From Actinophytocola sp. (GTDB taxonomy: Bacteria; Actinomycetota; Actinomycetes; Mycobacteriales; Pseudonocardiaceae): DNA of 64,000 nucleotides. Under the pieces are notes generated by a model, which did no database searches, was not told where the DNA came from, and worked only from the letters and a program-made list of their open reading frames with translations. Every line of letters starts with the position of its first letter. The stretch's first letter is position 1. Of this stretch, positions 44,806 to 53,262 are shown piece by piece. Position numbers and translations under genes: made by a program. The stretch lies in NCBI RefSeq assembly GCF_009379765.1, contig NZ_WHTD01000024.1:1-64000 (forward strand), in the 5' to 3' direction.

Positions 44806-45998
44806 CCATCCGCACCCGGGCGGGCCGCAACGCCGCCACGATCCTCGCCATCGGGTGCGTGCTGGCACTCGCGGTCAGCGGTGCGCTGTGGTGGGCCGGC
44901 ATGACCAGCTCGGGCACCAAGATCACCGCGTACTTCGCCAAGGCGGTCGGCGTGTACGCCGGCTCCGAGGTGAAGGTGCTCGGCATCGGCGTCGGCCGGA
45001 TCACCGCCGTCGAGCCGCGGGGCGACCGCGTTCGGGTGGACATGACCGTCGACGACGGCATCGAGATCCCCGCGAACGCGAGCGCGGTGGTGGTGGCGCC
45101 GTCGCTGGTGAGCGACCGGTACGTGCAGCTCACCCCGGCCTACGCGGACGGACCGTTGATGCCTACCGGCACGGTGGTCCCGCTGGACCGAACGGATACC
45201 CCGGTCGAGCTGGACGACCTGACCGCGAGCGTGAACGAGCTGGCGACGGCCCTGGGCCCGAACGGCGCGAACGCCGACGGCGCGCTGTCGGACGTGCTGG
45301 ACACCGCGGCGGCGAACCTGTCCGGCAACGGCGAGCTGTTCGGCGAGACGATCCGCTCGCTCTCCGACGCGACCGCGGCGCTGGCCGACTCCCGCGGCGA
45401 CCTGTTCGCCACGGTGGACAACCTCCAGCGGTTCACCAAGGCGCTGGCCGACAGCGACGCGCAGGTCCGGCAGTTCAACGACCAGCTGGCGGACGTGAGC
45501 GGCTACCTGGCAGAGGACCGCGACGAGCTCGGTCTCGCGCTGTCCTCGCTCGGCACCGCGCTCACCGACGTGCACGGGTTCATCGGCCGGAACAAGGACA
45601 AGATCAGCTCCAATGTGGACAACCTGACCGGGGTCACCCAGGCGCTGGTCGACCAGCGGGCGTCGGTGGCGGAGATCCTCGACGTGGCGCCGCTCGCGAT
45701 GTCGAACTTCCTGTCCACCTACGACGCCGCGTCCGCGTCGTTCGCGATTCGCGGCAACCTCAACGAGCTGACCTACCCGCCGGTGCTGATGCTGTGCCGC
45801 ACGATCGAGGCGGGCACGCCGACGCAGCTGCCGAAGACCTTGTCGGACCTGTGCAAGCAGCTCGCGCCGTACCTCGACGGGACGCTGAAGCTGCCGTCGG
45901 TGGCGGAGATCCTGGCCGCGGCGAACCGGGGCGAGCTGCCGCCGTTGCCGCCGCTGCTGATGAACCTCACCGTTCCGGCCACCGGCGGCACGGGATGA
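44802..45998 (+). CDS. mce4D: Mce4D, sterol uptake protein
   Basis: A 398-residue Mce protein: N-terminal helix ATILAIGCVLALAVSGALWW, Mce motif GVYAGSEVKVLGIGVGRITA, and helical region up to LMNLTVPATGG. AAGGAGG stands just upstream of the GTG, which overlaps the mce4C stop. Shorter at the C-terminus than some Mce4D proteins, lacking a long Pro-rich tail. Likely in the hexameric tunnel with the other Mce4 proteins. Confidence 0.92.
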   Translation: MTIRTRAGRNAATILAIGCVLALAVSGALWWAGMTSSGTKITAYFAKAVGVYAGSEVKVLGIGVGRITAVEPRGDRVRVDMTVDDGIEIPANASAVVVAPSLVSDRYVQLTPAYADGPLMPTGTVVPLDRTDTPVELDDLTASVNELATALGPNGANADGALSDVLDTAAANLSGNGELFGETIRSLSDATAALADSRGDLFATVDNLQRFTKALADSDAQVRQFNDQLADVSGYLAEDRDELGLALSSLGTALTDVHGFIGRNKDKISSNVDNLTGVTQALVDQRASVAEILDVAPLAMSNFLSTYDAASASFAIRGNLNELTYPPVLMLCRTIEAGTPTQLPKTLSDLCKQLAPYLDGTLKLPSVAEILAAANRGELPPLPPLLMNLTVPATGGTG

Positions 45999-47158
45999 GG
46001 CGGCTTCTGCTCGTGGTGGTGTTCCTGCTGGTGGCGGGGTGCGGCTCCGGCGGGTTCTCCGGTGTGTACCAGCTGCCGCTGCCCGGTGGCGCGGACCTCG
46101 GCGACCATCCGTACCGGGTGGTGGCGCACTTCGGTGACGTGCTCGACCTCGTGCCGCAGGCCGGGGTGAAGGTCAACGACGTCGCGGTGGGTCGGGTCGA
46201 GAAGATCGAGCTGGCGAAGGACAACAAGACCGCGGTCGTCACGATGCTGGTGAACGGCAGCGTGCGGCTGCCGGCCGACTCTGGCGCGGAGCTGCGGCAG
46301 TCCTCGCTGTTGGGGGAGAAGTTCGTGGAGCTGCATGCCGGCGCGGTGTCGTCCGGGGAGCCGTCGGGCGTGCTGCGCGACGGCGCGGTGATCCCGCTGG
46401 ACCGGACGGGCCGCAACCCGGAGATCGAGGAGGTGCTCGGTGCGCTGTCGTTGCTGCTCAACGGCGGTGGGGTCGGGCAGCTGCGGAACATCGTGACCGA
46501 GGTCAACGCGGCGCTGTCCGGCAACGAGCCGGAGATCCGCGCCGCGCTGTCCAACATCGACACCGTGGTCGGGGTGCTGGACGAGGAGAAGGGCAACATC
46601 GTCCGCGCGATCGACGCGTTGGACCGGCTGTCGACGAACCTGGCTCGGCAGACCGACGACATCGCGCTGGCGCTCGAGCAGCTCGGTCCCGGCCTGCGGG
46701 TGGTGAACGAGCAGCGCAACTCGCTGGTGACGATGCTCGGCGCGCTGGAGCGACTGTCCACTGTGGCCGTCGACACGCTGAACAGCAGCCGCGACGACCT
46801 CGTGGCGGACCTGCGGCTGCTGGAGCCGATCCTGCGCAACCTCGCCGACGCGGGCGCTGACCTGCCGAACTCGTTGCAGTTCCTGGTGACCTACCCGTTC
46901 ACCGACTACTTCCTCAACGCGGTCAAGGGTGACTACGTCAACGTCGACGTGAAGTTCGACCTGGACCTGAGCGTGCTGCTGGAGAACCTGGGGAACGCGA
47001 GCACGCCGATCGTGCCGATCCCGGGTGTCTCCGGCGGATCGGCCCCGCCCGCCGAGGCGCTGCCGCCGTTGCCGGTGCCGGTGCTGCCGACGCCCTCGGC
47101 GCCGCCCGCGGGCGGGCTTGCCGGGTTGCTTGGGTCGCTGCTCGGGGGTGGTCGCTGA
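45995..47158 (+). CDS. mce4E: Mce4E (LprN-like) lipoprotein
   Basis: A 387-residue Mce protein with a lipoprotein signal: MRRLLLVVVFLLVAGCGSGG, lipobox LVAGC with lipidated Cys16. It carries the Mce motif PQAGVKVNDVAVGRVEKIEL and a C-terminal tail rich in Pro (PPLPVPVLPTPSAPP). The MceE position in every mce operon is a lipoprotein, so the family match is firm. Overlaps mce4D and mce4F by four and one bases. Confidence 0.93.
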   Translation: MRRLLLVVVFLLVAGCGSGGFSGVYQLPLPGGADLGDHPYRVVAHFGDVLDLVPQAGVKVNDVAVGRVEKIELAKDNKTAVVTMLVNGSVRLPADSGAELRQSSLLGEKFVELHAGAVSSGEPSGVLRDGAVIPLDRTGRNPEIEEVLGALSLLLNGGGVGQLRNIVTEVNAALSGNEPEIRAALSNIDTVVGVLDEEKGNIVRAIDALDRLSTNLARQTDDIALALEQLGPGLRVVNEQRNSLVTMLGALERLSTVAVDTLNSSRDDLVADLRLLEPILRNLADAGADLPNSLQFLVTYPFTDYFLNAVKGDYVNVDVKFDLDLSVLLENLGNASTPIVPIPGVSGGSAPPAEALPPLPVPVLPTPSAPPAGGLAGLLGSLLGGGR

Positions 47159-48390
47159 TGTTGTTGCGGGCCACCAAGATCCGGCTGTTCCTGTTCGCGC
47201 TGATCGCCGTGGTGGGGATCGGGTACGTCGGCGGGACCTACGCGGGGATGGACCGGCTGTTCGGGGCGCGCGGGTACCGGGTGACCGTGCAGTTCGCCGA
47301 CTCGGGCGGGATCTTCGCGAACGCCGAGGTGACCTACCGCGGCGTGACCGTGGGCCGGGTGGACGAGCTGCGCCTGTCCGACGACGGCATCGACGTGGTG
47401 CTGGACATTGACTCCGACACGCGGATCCCGGCCGACACCTCGGCGGTGGTGGCCAACCGCTCGGCGGTCGGTGAGCAGTACGTCGACCTGGTGCCCTCCG
47501 GCGCCGGCGGCCCGTTCCTTGTGGACGGTTCGGTGGTGCCCCGGTCCCGCACCGAGCTGCCGTCGTCCCCGGAGACGTTGCTGTCCAACCTGGACAACCT
47601 GGTGACGAGCGTCCCCCAGGACTCGCTGCGCACGACGGTCGACGAGCTGGACAAGGCGTTCCGGGACATGGGCCCCGCGTTGCGGGTGCTGCTGGACAGC
47701 GCCGGCGACCTGACGTCGGCCGCGTCCGCCCACCTGCCCCAGACGGCGTCGCTGCTGTCGAACGGGCGGGTGGTCCTGGAGACGCAGGCGCTGCAGTCGT
47801 CCCAGATCACGTCGTACGCCGAGAACCTGCGCCTGCTGGCCGGTCAGCTGAAGAAGTCCGACCCGGACATCCGCCGCCTGATCACGGGTGTCCCCGCGGT
47901 GGCGGTGCAGGTCAACTCGATCCTGCGCGACTCCGGACAGGACCTGGGGCTGATCGTGGCCAACCTGCTGACGACGACGCAGATCACGAGCATGCGCACC
48001 GATGCGTTGGAGCAGCTGCTGGTCGCCTTCCCGATGGTGACCGCGACGGCGCCCGGCGCGAACCCGGACGGCACGGGGCACCTGGGCCTGGTCCTGACCT
48101 TCAACGACCCGTTCTCCTGCATCCGCGGCTACGAGGGCACCCACCAACGCCCGGCCAACGACCTCTCGGACGTCCCCCCGAACCAGCAGGCCTACTGCGC
48201 GGAGCCCCCAGGCAGCCCCATCGGCGTCCGCGGCTCCCAGAACGCCCCGTTCGGCGGCAAGCCGGTGGAGGTCCCCGCCCCGGCAACCGCCCCGCAGTCC
48301 CCGACGGGCCTCCCACCCCTACCCGGCACCCTGACCGCCGCCGGCACCCGCCCCACCACCCTGGCAACCCTCCTAGGCCTCCCCACCTGA
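47158..48390 (+). CDS. mce4F: Mce4F, sterol uptake protein
   Basis: A 410-residue Mce protein, last of the six. N-terminal helix IRLFLFALIAVVGIGYVGGT, Mce motif GIFANAEVTYRGVTVGRVDE, long helical part and a Pro-rich end. The ATG shares its A with the mce4E stop. No mce-associated (mas) genes follow. The operon ends here in a block of 21-bp repeats that can fold back on itself. Confidence 0.92.
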   Translation: MLLRATKIRLFLFALIAVVGIGYVGGTYAGMDRLFGARGYRVTVQFADSGGIFANAEVTYRGVTVGRVDELRLSDDGIDVVLDIDSDTRIPADTSAVVANRSAVGEQYVDLVPSGAGGPFLVDGSVVPRSRTELPSSPETLLSNLDNLVTSVPQDSLRTTVDELDKAFRDMGPALRVLLDSAGDLTSAASAHLPQTASLLSNGRVVLETQALQSSQITSYAENLRLLAGQLKKSDPDIRRLITGVPAVAVQVNSILRDSGQDLGLIVANLLTTTQITSMRTDALEQLLVAFPMVTATAPGANPDGTGHLGLVLTFNDPFSCIRGYEGTHQRPANDLSDVPPNQQAYCAEPPGSPIGVRGSQNAPFGGKPVEVPAPATAPQSPTGLPPLPGTLTAAGTRPTTLATLLGLPT

Positions 48391-48399
48391 CCCCGCCCG

Positions 48400-48636
48400 T
48401 GCCGACCTCCCACGTCGCCGTGTCGTCCCCCCACGTCGCCGTGTCGACCTCCCACGTCGCCGTGTCGTCCCCCCACATCGCCGTGTCGACATCCTGCGTC
48501 GGCGCGTCGCCCCGTGGCGATGTTCGCGCCGCAGCAGATGATGCGAACAGCGCATCAGGATGCACCCGTCTCTATCGCCACGATGCGTGCTCACCTACGT
48601 GAGAGGACGACACGCCTACGTGGAGGGACGACACGG
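48400..48636. repeat. 21-bp tandem repeats with inverted copies (convergent terminator region)
   Basis: Five 21-bp units (TGTCGTCCCCCCACGTCGCC and variants) run from 48400 to 48504. Two units in inverted orientation (CTACGTGGAGGGACGACACG type) lie at 48595-48636. A nested GTGGCGAT/ATCGCCAC stem lies between. The stretch separates convergent mce4F and ltp2 and can form a large stem. No coding feature is supported in this 252-bp gap. Confidence 0.8.
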
Positions 48637-48642
48637 GGTGGG

Positions 48643-49809
48643 TTAGTGGCTTAGGACCAGGGCGCTGGTTGGGACGCCGGTGCCGGCTGTGACCAGGACG
48701 TTCTCCACGGTCGGGAGCTGGTTCGCGGCCGTGCCGCGGATCTGGCGGACTCCTTCGGCTATCCCGTTCATGCCGTGGATGTAGGCCTCGCCCAGCTGGC
48801 CGCCGTGCGGGTTCAGGGGCAGCCGGCCGTCCAGCTCCAGGGTGCCGTCCGCGATGAGATGGCGCGCCTCGCCCCGCCCGCAGAAGCCCAGCTCCTCCAG
48901 CTGCACCAGGACGAACGGGGTGAAGTGGTCGTACAGCACCGCCACCGACACATCGGATGGGCCGATGCCCGCCTGCGTCCAGAGCTGCCGCGCCACCAGA
49001 CCCATCTCGGGAAGACCCGTCAGGTCGGGGCGGTAGTAGCTGTTCATCGAGAACTGGTCCGGCCCGCTCCCCTGCGCCGCCGCCGTGATCACCGCCGGTG
49101 GGTGCCCAAGGTCCCGCGCGCGGTCCACAGTGGTCACCACCACGGCCACACCGCCGTCGCTTTCCTGGCAGCAGTCCAGCAGGCGCAACGGTTCCACGAT
49201 CCACCGCGACGCCTGGTGGTCGGCCAGCGTGATGGGCCGGCCGTGGAACCACGCGCGCGGGTTCGTCGCCGCGGCCCGGCGGTCGGCCACCGCCACCCGA
49301 CCGAAGTCCTCCGAAGTCGCGCCGTACTCGTGCATGTAACGGCGGGCGAACATCGCCACCGTCGCCGCCGGCGTGCCCAGGCCCATCGGGTAGTGCCAGC
49401 TGTTGTCGATGCCCGCCGACGTCGGCTGCCCGGCCGCGGCCGCCTGGACCCGGCCGAAGCGGCTGCCGGACCGCTCGTTGAACGCCCGGTAGCACAGCAC
49501 CACCGACGCCACCCCGGTCGCGACCGCCATCGCCGCCTGCTGCACGATCGCGCACGCCGCCCCACCACCGTGCGGGACCCGGCTGAAGAACGACAGCGAC
49601 GGGACGCCCAGCTCGCGCGCCACCGCGATCTCCGCGTTGGCGTCCATGGAGAACGTCACCATCCCGTCCACATCGGACGGTGCAAGACCTGCGTCGGTCA
49701 AGGCGTCGCGCGACGCCTCGGCGGCCAGTTGGAGCTCGCTGCGGCCCGAGTCCTTCGAGAACTCCGTCGCCCCTATGCCGGCGATCGCCGCCGCGCCCGA
49801 CAGCGTCAT
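48643..49809 (-). CDS. ltp2: Ltp2, steroid side-chain retro-aldolase
   Basis: A 388-residue thiolase-like protein of the Ltp2 family (Rv3540c). Features are SFFSRVPHGGGAACAIVQQA, WHYPMGLGTPAATVAMFARR, and LNPHGGQLGEAYIHGMNGIA. Known role: removes the last propionyl-CoA-derived unit from the C17 side chain in a retro-aldol step, needing the DUF35 domain of ChsH2. Candidate catalytic tyrosines lie in NSYYRPD and EAYIHG. Last gene of the fadE34-chsE1-chsE2-chsH2-chsH1-ltp2 run; ATGA overlap with chsH1. Confidence 0.92.
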   Translation of the reverse strand: MTLSGAAAIAGIGATEFSKDSGRSELQLAAEASRDALTDAGLAPSDVDGMVTFSMDANAEIAVARELGVPSLSFFSRVPHGGGAACAIVQQAAMAVATGVASVVLCYRAFNERSGSRFGRVQAAAAGQPTSAGIDNSWHYPMGLGTPAATVAMFARRYMHEYGATSEDFGRVAVADRRAAATNPRAWFHGRPITLADHQASRWIVEPLRLLDCCQESDGGVAVVVTTVDRARDLGHPPAVITAAAQGSGPDQFSMNSYYRPDLTGLPEMGLVARQLWTQAGIGPSDVSVAVLYDHFTPFVLVQLEELGFCGRGEARHLIADGTLELDGRLPLNPHGGQLGEAYIHGMNGIAEGVRQIRGTAANQLPTVENVLVTAGTGVPTSALVLSH

Positions 49810-50204
49810 GACGCCATCGCCAGGCGGACGGTCCCGGTGAGATGGTCGCCCAGGCTGTTGCGACCGACCACCTCGACCACCCACCGCGTCTCTCCGGACT
49901 CGACCACCCGGTCCGCGACACGGCCGGTGAACGTCAGCGTCTCGTACGCGTAGCACGGCACACCGAGCCGGACCGAGATCTGCCGCACGAGCGCCGACGG
50001 CCCGGCCCAGTCGGTGACGAACCGCTGCACCAGACCCGTATCGGTGAGGATGTTGACGAAGATGTCCTTCGACCCGCGCGCCTGCGCCAGGTCCCGGTCG
50101 TGGTGCACGTCCTGGAAGTCACGGGTGGCGAGCGCCGTCGACACCACGAACGTCGGCGTCACGTCGATCACCAGCGCCGGCAAGGCGTCACCGACGGCGA
50201 TCAT
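49806..50204 (-). CDS. chsH1: ChsH1, MaoC-like hydratase subunit
   Basis: A 132-residue hot-dog-fold MaoC-like protein of the Rv3541c type. The hydratase motif RDFQDVHHDRDLAQARGSKD carries the catalytic Asp/His pair at about residues 30-35. Known: ChsH1 and the MaoC part of ChsH2 make a heteromeric enoyl-CoA hydratase acting on the three-carbon side chain, giving the substrate for Ltp2. ATGA overlaps occur on both sides. Confidence 0.92.
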   Translation of the reverse strand: MIAVGDALPALVIDVTPTFVVSTALATRDFQDVHHDRDLAQARGSKDIFVNILTDTGLVQRFVTDWAGPSALVRQISVRLGVPCYAYETLTFTGRVADRVVESGETRWVVEVVGRNSLGDHLTGTVRLAMAS

Positions 50205-51109
50205 CGCGCCCGCCACACGGGCATCGTCAGCTTGTCGTCCACCGGCACGAACCCCGCGGTCACCGGCAGCCCGACCCGCACCGACTCCGGCGGCACGTCC
50301 ACCAGCTCCGCGAGCATCCGCACCCCTTCCGCCAGCTCCACCAACGCGACCACGAACGGCAGCGAGCGCCCCGGCACCGGCGGATGGTGGTGCACCACGT
50401 AGCTGTACACCTCGCCCCGCCCGGACGCGACCACGAACTCCGGCTTCGTCTCCCCGCAGGACGGGCACATCGGCCCCGGCGGATGCCGCAACGAACCACA
50501 GCCACCACAATGCTGGATCCGCAGCTCGCCCCGGGCGGTGCCGTCCCAGAAGAACCGCGTGTCCCGGTTGATCGTCGGCCGGATCAGGGCCGGCGGAGGC
50601 GCCGAGGAAGTTCCAACGGGGCGGAACTTCAGGATCCGGAACAACATCTCCACCACGGGCTCGTCGCCGACGTACCAGACACTCCTGGTCGTGACGAACC
50701 AGCCCGCACCCAGCGCGGTCCTCTTCGGACCGACCACGCTCTCCAGCCTGGAGGTCACCTCGACCGTCTCATCCGGACGGAGGTAGCGATGGTAGGTCTG
50801 GTCGCAGTTGGTCGCGACCACCGACGTGTACCCGGCCTCGTCCAGCACGGACACCATCGCCCACAGCGGATCGTCGGCCGACCGTGCGCCGTGCAGACCG
50901 TACATCGTCCACACCTGCGCCATCGCTGGCGGCGCGACCAGTCCATTGTGGATGGACGGGAAGGACGGGTCGGTGTAGACGGGGTTGGTGTCACCGATCG
51001 CCTCGACCCAGTTGCGGATCATCGGCAGGTTCACCGGGTCCCGCCCGGCCCGCCGGGGGGACTCCCCGCGCGCGGCCACCTCGCGAGCGGCGTCGTCGAC
51101 GGAGGTCAT
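50201..51109 (-). CDS. chsH2: ChsH2, MaoC-DUF35 hydratase subunit and Ltp2 partner
   Basis: A 302-residue two-domain protein as in Rv3542c. The N-terminal MaoC-like hot-dog part (residues about 20-160) is followed by a DUF35 domain with a complete zinc ribbon CGGCG...CPSCG at about 200-220 and an OB fold. Known: the first part pairs with ChsH1 as hydratase and the DUF35 part binds Ltp2. Compare the separate tandem DUF35 gene at 21439 for Ltp3/Ltp4. Coupled by four-base overlaps at both ends. Confidence 0.92.
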   Translation of the reverse strand: MTSVDDAAREVAARGESPRRAGRDPVNLPMIRNWVEAIGDTNPVYTDPSFPSIHNGLVAPPAMAQVWTMYGLHGARSADDPLWAMVSVLDEAGYTSVVATNCDQTYHRYLRPDETVEVTSRLESVVGPKRTALGAGWFVTTRSVWYVGDEPVVEMLFRILKFRPVGTSSAPPPALIRPTINRDTRFFWDGTARGELRIQHCGGCGSLRHPPGPMCPSCGETKPEFVVASGRGEVYSYVVHHHPPVPGRSLPFVVALVELAEGVRMLAELVDVPPESVRVGLPVTAGFVPVDDKLTMPVWRAR

Positions 51110-52254
51110 CGCGGCACCCTCGGCAGGTCCAGGCCGGCCACGGCGATCAGCTCGCGCTGGATCTCGTTGACCCCGCCGCCGAACGTCAGCACCAGGTTGC
51201 GTTTCGCCTGCACGTCCAGCCAGCGCAGCAAGGCCGCGGTGTCCGGGTCGGCCGGGTCACCGTGCGCCCCGACCGCCGACTCGAGCTCACGGCCGATCCA
51301 CTGCAGACGGTCCGATGAGAACACCTTGGTCGACGACGCGTCCGCGATCGACACCTCCGACCCGGCCGCCGCGACCTGCCAGTTCAGCAGCTCGTTGACC
51401 CGCAGGGACGCGAAGCACCGGGCCAGCGCGCGCCGCACGGCCGGCTCGCCGAGCAGCCCGTGGGCAGACACCCACGAGAAGACCCGCTCGTACAGCGCGG
51501 CCACCCGGCCGGCCGGGCCGAGCATCACGCGCTCGTGGTTGAGCTGCGTGGTGATCAGCCGCCAGCCCGCGTTCTCCTTGCCCACCAGCATGTCCAGCGG
51601 CACCCGGACGTCCGTGTAGTACGTCGCGTTGACGTGGTGCGCGCCGTCGCAGGTGATGATCGGCGTCCAGGAGAACCCGGGGTCGCGGGTGTCCACGATG
51701 AGGATCGAGATCCCCTTGTGCCGTGGCGCGTCCGGATCGGTCCGGCAGGCGAGCCACACGTAGTCGGCGTCGTGCGCGCCGGTCGTGAAGATCTTCTGCC
51801 CGTTGACCACGTAGCCCTCGTCGGTGCGGACCGCGCTCGTGCGCAGCGACGCCAGGTCGGTGCCGGCCTCCGGCTCGGTGTAGCCGATCGCGAAGTGGAT
51901 CTCGCCGGCCAGGATCTTGGGCAGGAAGAACGACTTCTGCGCGTCGGTGCCGAACTCCTGCAGCGTGGGCCCGACGGTCTGCAGCGTCACGTACGGCAGC
52001 GGCACGTCGGCCCGCGCCGCCTCGTTGACGAAGATCTGCTGCTCCACCGGACCGAACCCGTGCCCGCCGTACTCGGTCGGCCACCCGACGCCGAGCCGGC
52101 GGTCCCGGCCCATCCGCGCCACCACGTCGCGGTACACCTCGCCGTGCCGCTCGGTGAGCATCGCCTCGCGTTCCGATGTGGACAGCAGACCGTCGAAGTA
52201 GGACCGCAGCTCGTCGCGCAGCGCAAGCTGGTCGTCGGTGAGCTCGATGTCCAT
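51106..52254 (-). CDS. chsE2: ChsE2 (FadE29), acyl-CoA dehydrogenase subunit
   Basis: A 382-residue acyl-CoA dehydrogenase recognised as FadE29 (Rv3543c). It shows the FAD signature IGYTEPEAGTDLASLRTSAV, GQKIFTTGAHDADYVWLACR and the C-terminal LTFGGGVNEIQRELIAVAGL. Known: ChsE1 and ChsE2 form an alpha2-beta2 enzyme that dehydrogenates the three-carbon side-chain CoA ester. Three bases separate it from chsE1; ATGA overlap with chsH2. Confidence 0.92.
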   Translation of the reverse strand: MDIELTDDQLALRDELRSYFDGLLSTSEREAMLTERHGEVYRDVVARMGRDRRLGVGWPTEYGGHGFGPVEQQIFVNEAARADVPLPYVTLQTVGPTLQEFGTDAQKSFFLPKILAGEIHFAIGYTEPEAGTDLASLRTSAVRTDEGYVVNGQKIFTTGAHDADYVWLACRTDPDAPRHKGISILIVDTRDPGFSWTPIITCDGAHHVNATYYTDVRVPLDMLVGKENAGWRLITTQLNHERVMLGPAGRVAALYERVFSWVSAHGLLGEPAVRRALARCFASLRVNELLNWQVAAAGSEVSIADASSTKVFSSDRLQWIGRELESAVGAHGDPADPDTAALLRWLDVQAKRNLVLTFGGGVNEIQRELIAVAGLDLPRVPR

Positions 52255-52257
52255 GCG

Positions 52258-53262
52258 CTACCCCGCTATCCGCGCGCCGAGCCGGCCGAGCCGGTGCTCG
52301 ACGCCGCCGAGGAGCCGGACCAGGTCCTTGACGGCCGAGTAGTACCGGTGCAGGGCGTAGCTGGCGTCGACGCCGAGCCCGCCGTGCAGGTGGTGGCAGG
52401 TGTGCAGGGCCGGCAGCGACTCCTCGGCGAGCCAGTACGCGGCGACGTCGAGATCGGCGTCCGCGTCGAGCCCCGCGCCGAGCCGCCAGCACGCCGACGA
52501 CGCGGCGAGATGCAGGGTGCGTGCGCGGATGTAGACGTCGGCGATCTGCTGGGCCACCGCTTGGAACGTCGCAAGCGGCTTGCCGAACTGCTCGCGGGTC
52601 CGCACGTGCGCGGCGGTCAGGTCGAGCGCGCCGGCCACGAGCCCGTCGCCGTACGCGCACGCGCCGGCCACCGCGAGCCGGTGCAGCTCGACCGCGGCAC
52701 CGGCGCCACCCAGTGCCTCGGCCGCGACCCCGTCCAGGACGACGGTGAACTCCGGCGCACCGCCGGAGGTCCCGGTTCGGGTCAGCGAGACGCCGTCGGA
52801 CGCCGGGTCCACAAGGAACACCCGATCCCCGGCCGGCACGAGGATCCGGTACGCCTGCGCCGCATACCCGACCCCGACCACCTTTCCTGACAGACCATCC
52901 CCCGAGGACACGGAGGACACCGAGCCGCGCAGCGCGGCGGTGAGCAGCCGGTCCCCGGTCGCGACCCCGACCAGCAGCTCGTCCTGCTGCGCGGCCGTGC
53001 CGCAACGGACCACCGGCAGCACGCCGAGCGCGAGCGTGCTCAACGCCGGCAACGCGGCGGCGGCCCGGCCGACCTCGGCGAGCAGCACGGCGACCTCGGA
53101 CACTCCGAGCCCGTCGCCGTCGAGCCGCTCCGGGATCGCCAGCGACAGCAGACCTGCCTGACCGAGCGCCTTCCATGCGGCGTCCACATCGGACTCTCGG
53201 ACGAGTGCGTCCCTGGCCAGCCTGCCGATCGCCCGCTGGGTCTCGTCGAGCGCGAAGTCCAT
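52258..53262 (-). CDS. chsE1: ChsE1 (FadE28), acyl-CoA dehydrogenase subunit
   Basis: A 334-residue partner subunit recognised as FadE28 (Rv3544c): IPERLDGDGLGVSEVAVLLA, REQFGKPLATFQAVAQQIAD and HHLHGGLGVDASYALHRYYS. The ATG at 53262 shares a base with the fadE34 stop; GTG 53265 one codon upstream is an alternative. Both place it in direct translational linkage to fadE34. In Mtb, fadE28 follows cyp125; here it follows fadE34, an operon rearrangement. Confidence 0.91.
   Translation of the reverse strand: MDFALDETQRAIGRLARDALVRESDVDAAWKALGQAGLLSLAIPERLDGDGLGVSEVAVLLAEVGRAAAALPALSTLALGVLPVVRCGTAAQQDELLVGVATGDRLLTAALRGSVSSVSSGDGLSGKVVGVGYAAQAYRILVPAGDRVFLVDPASDGVSLTRTGTSGGAPEFTVVLDGVAAEALGGAGAAVELHRLAVAGACAYGDGLVAGALDLTAAHVRTREQFGKPLATFQAVAQQIADVYIRARTLHLAASSACWRLGAGLDADADLDVAAYWLAEESLPALHTCHHLHGGLGVDASYALHRYYSAVKDLVRLLGGVEHRLGRLGARIAG

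Noticed and set aside
48400-48504. Possible CRISPR array
   Set aside because: Units are contiguous 21-mers without unique spacers, and no cas genes are present.
48192-48602. Overlapping small ORFs with repeated HVAVS or DVGGRHG peptides on both strands
   Set aside because: They are translations of the 21-bp tandem DNA repeat; no start context, and both strands read repetitively.
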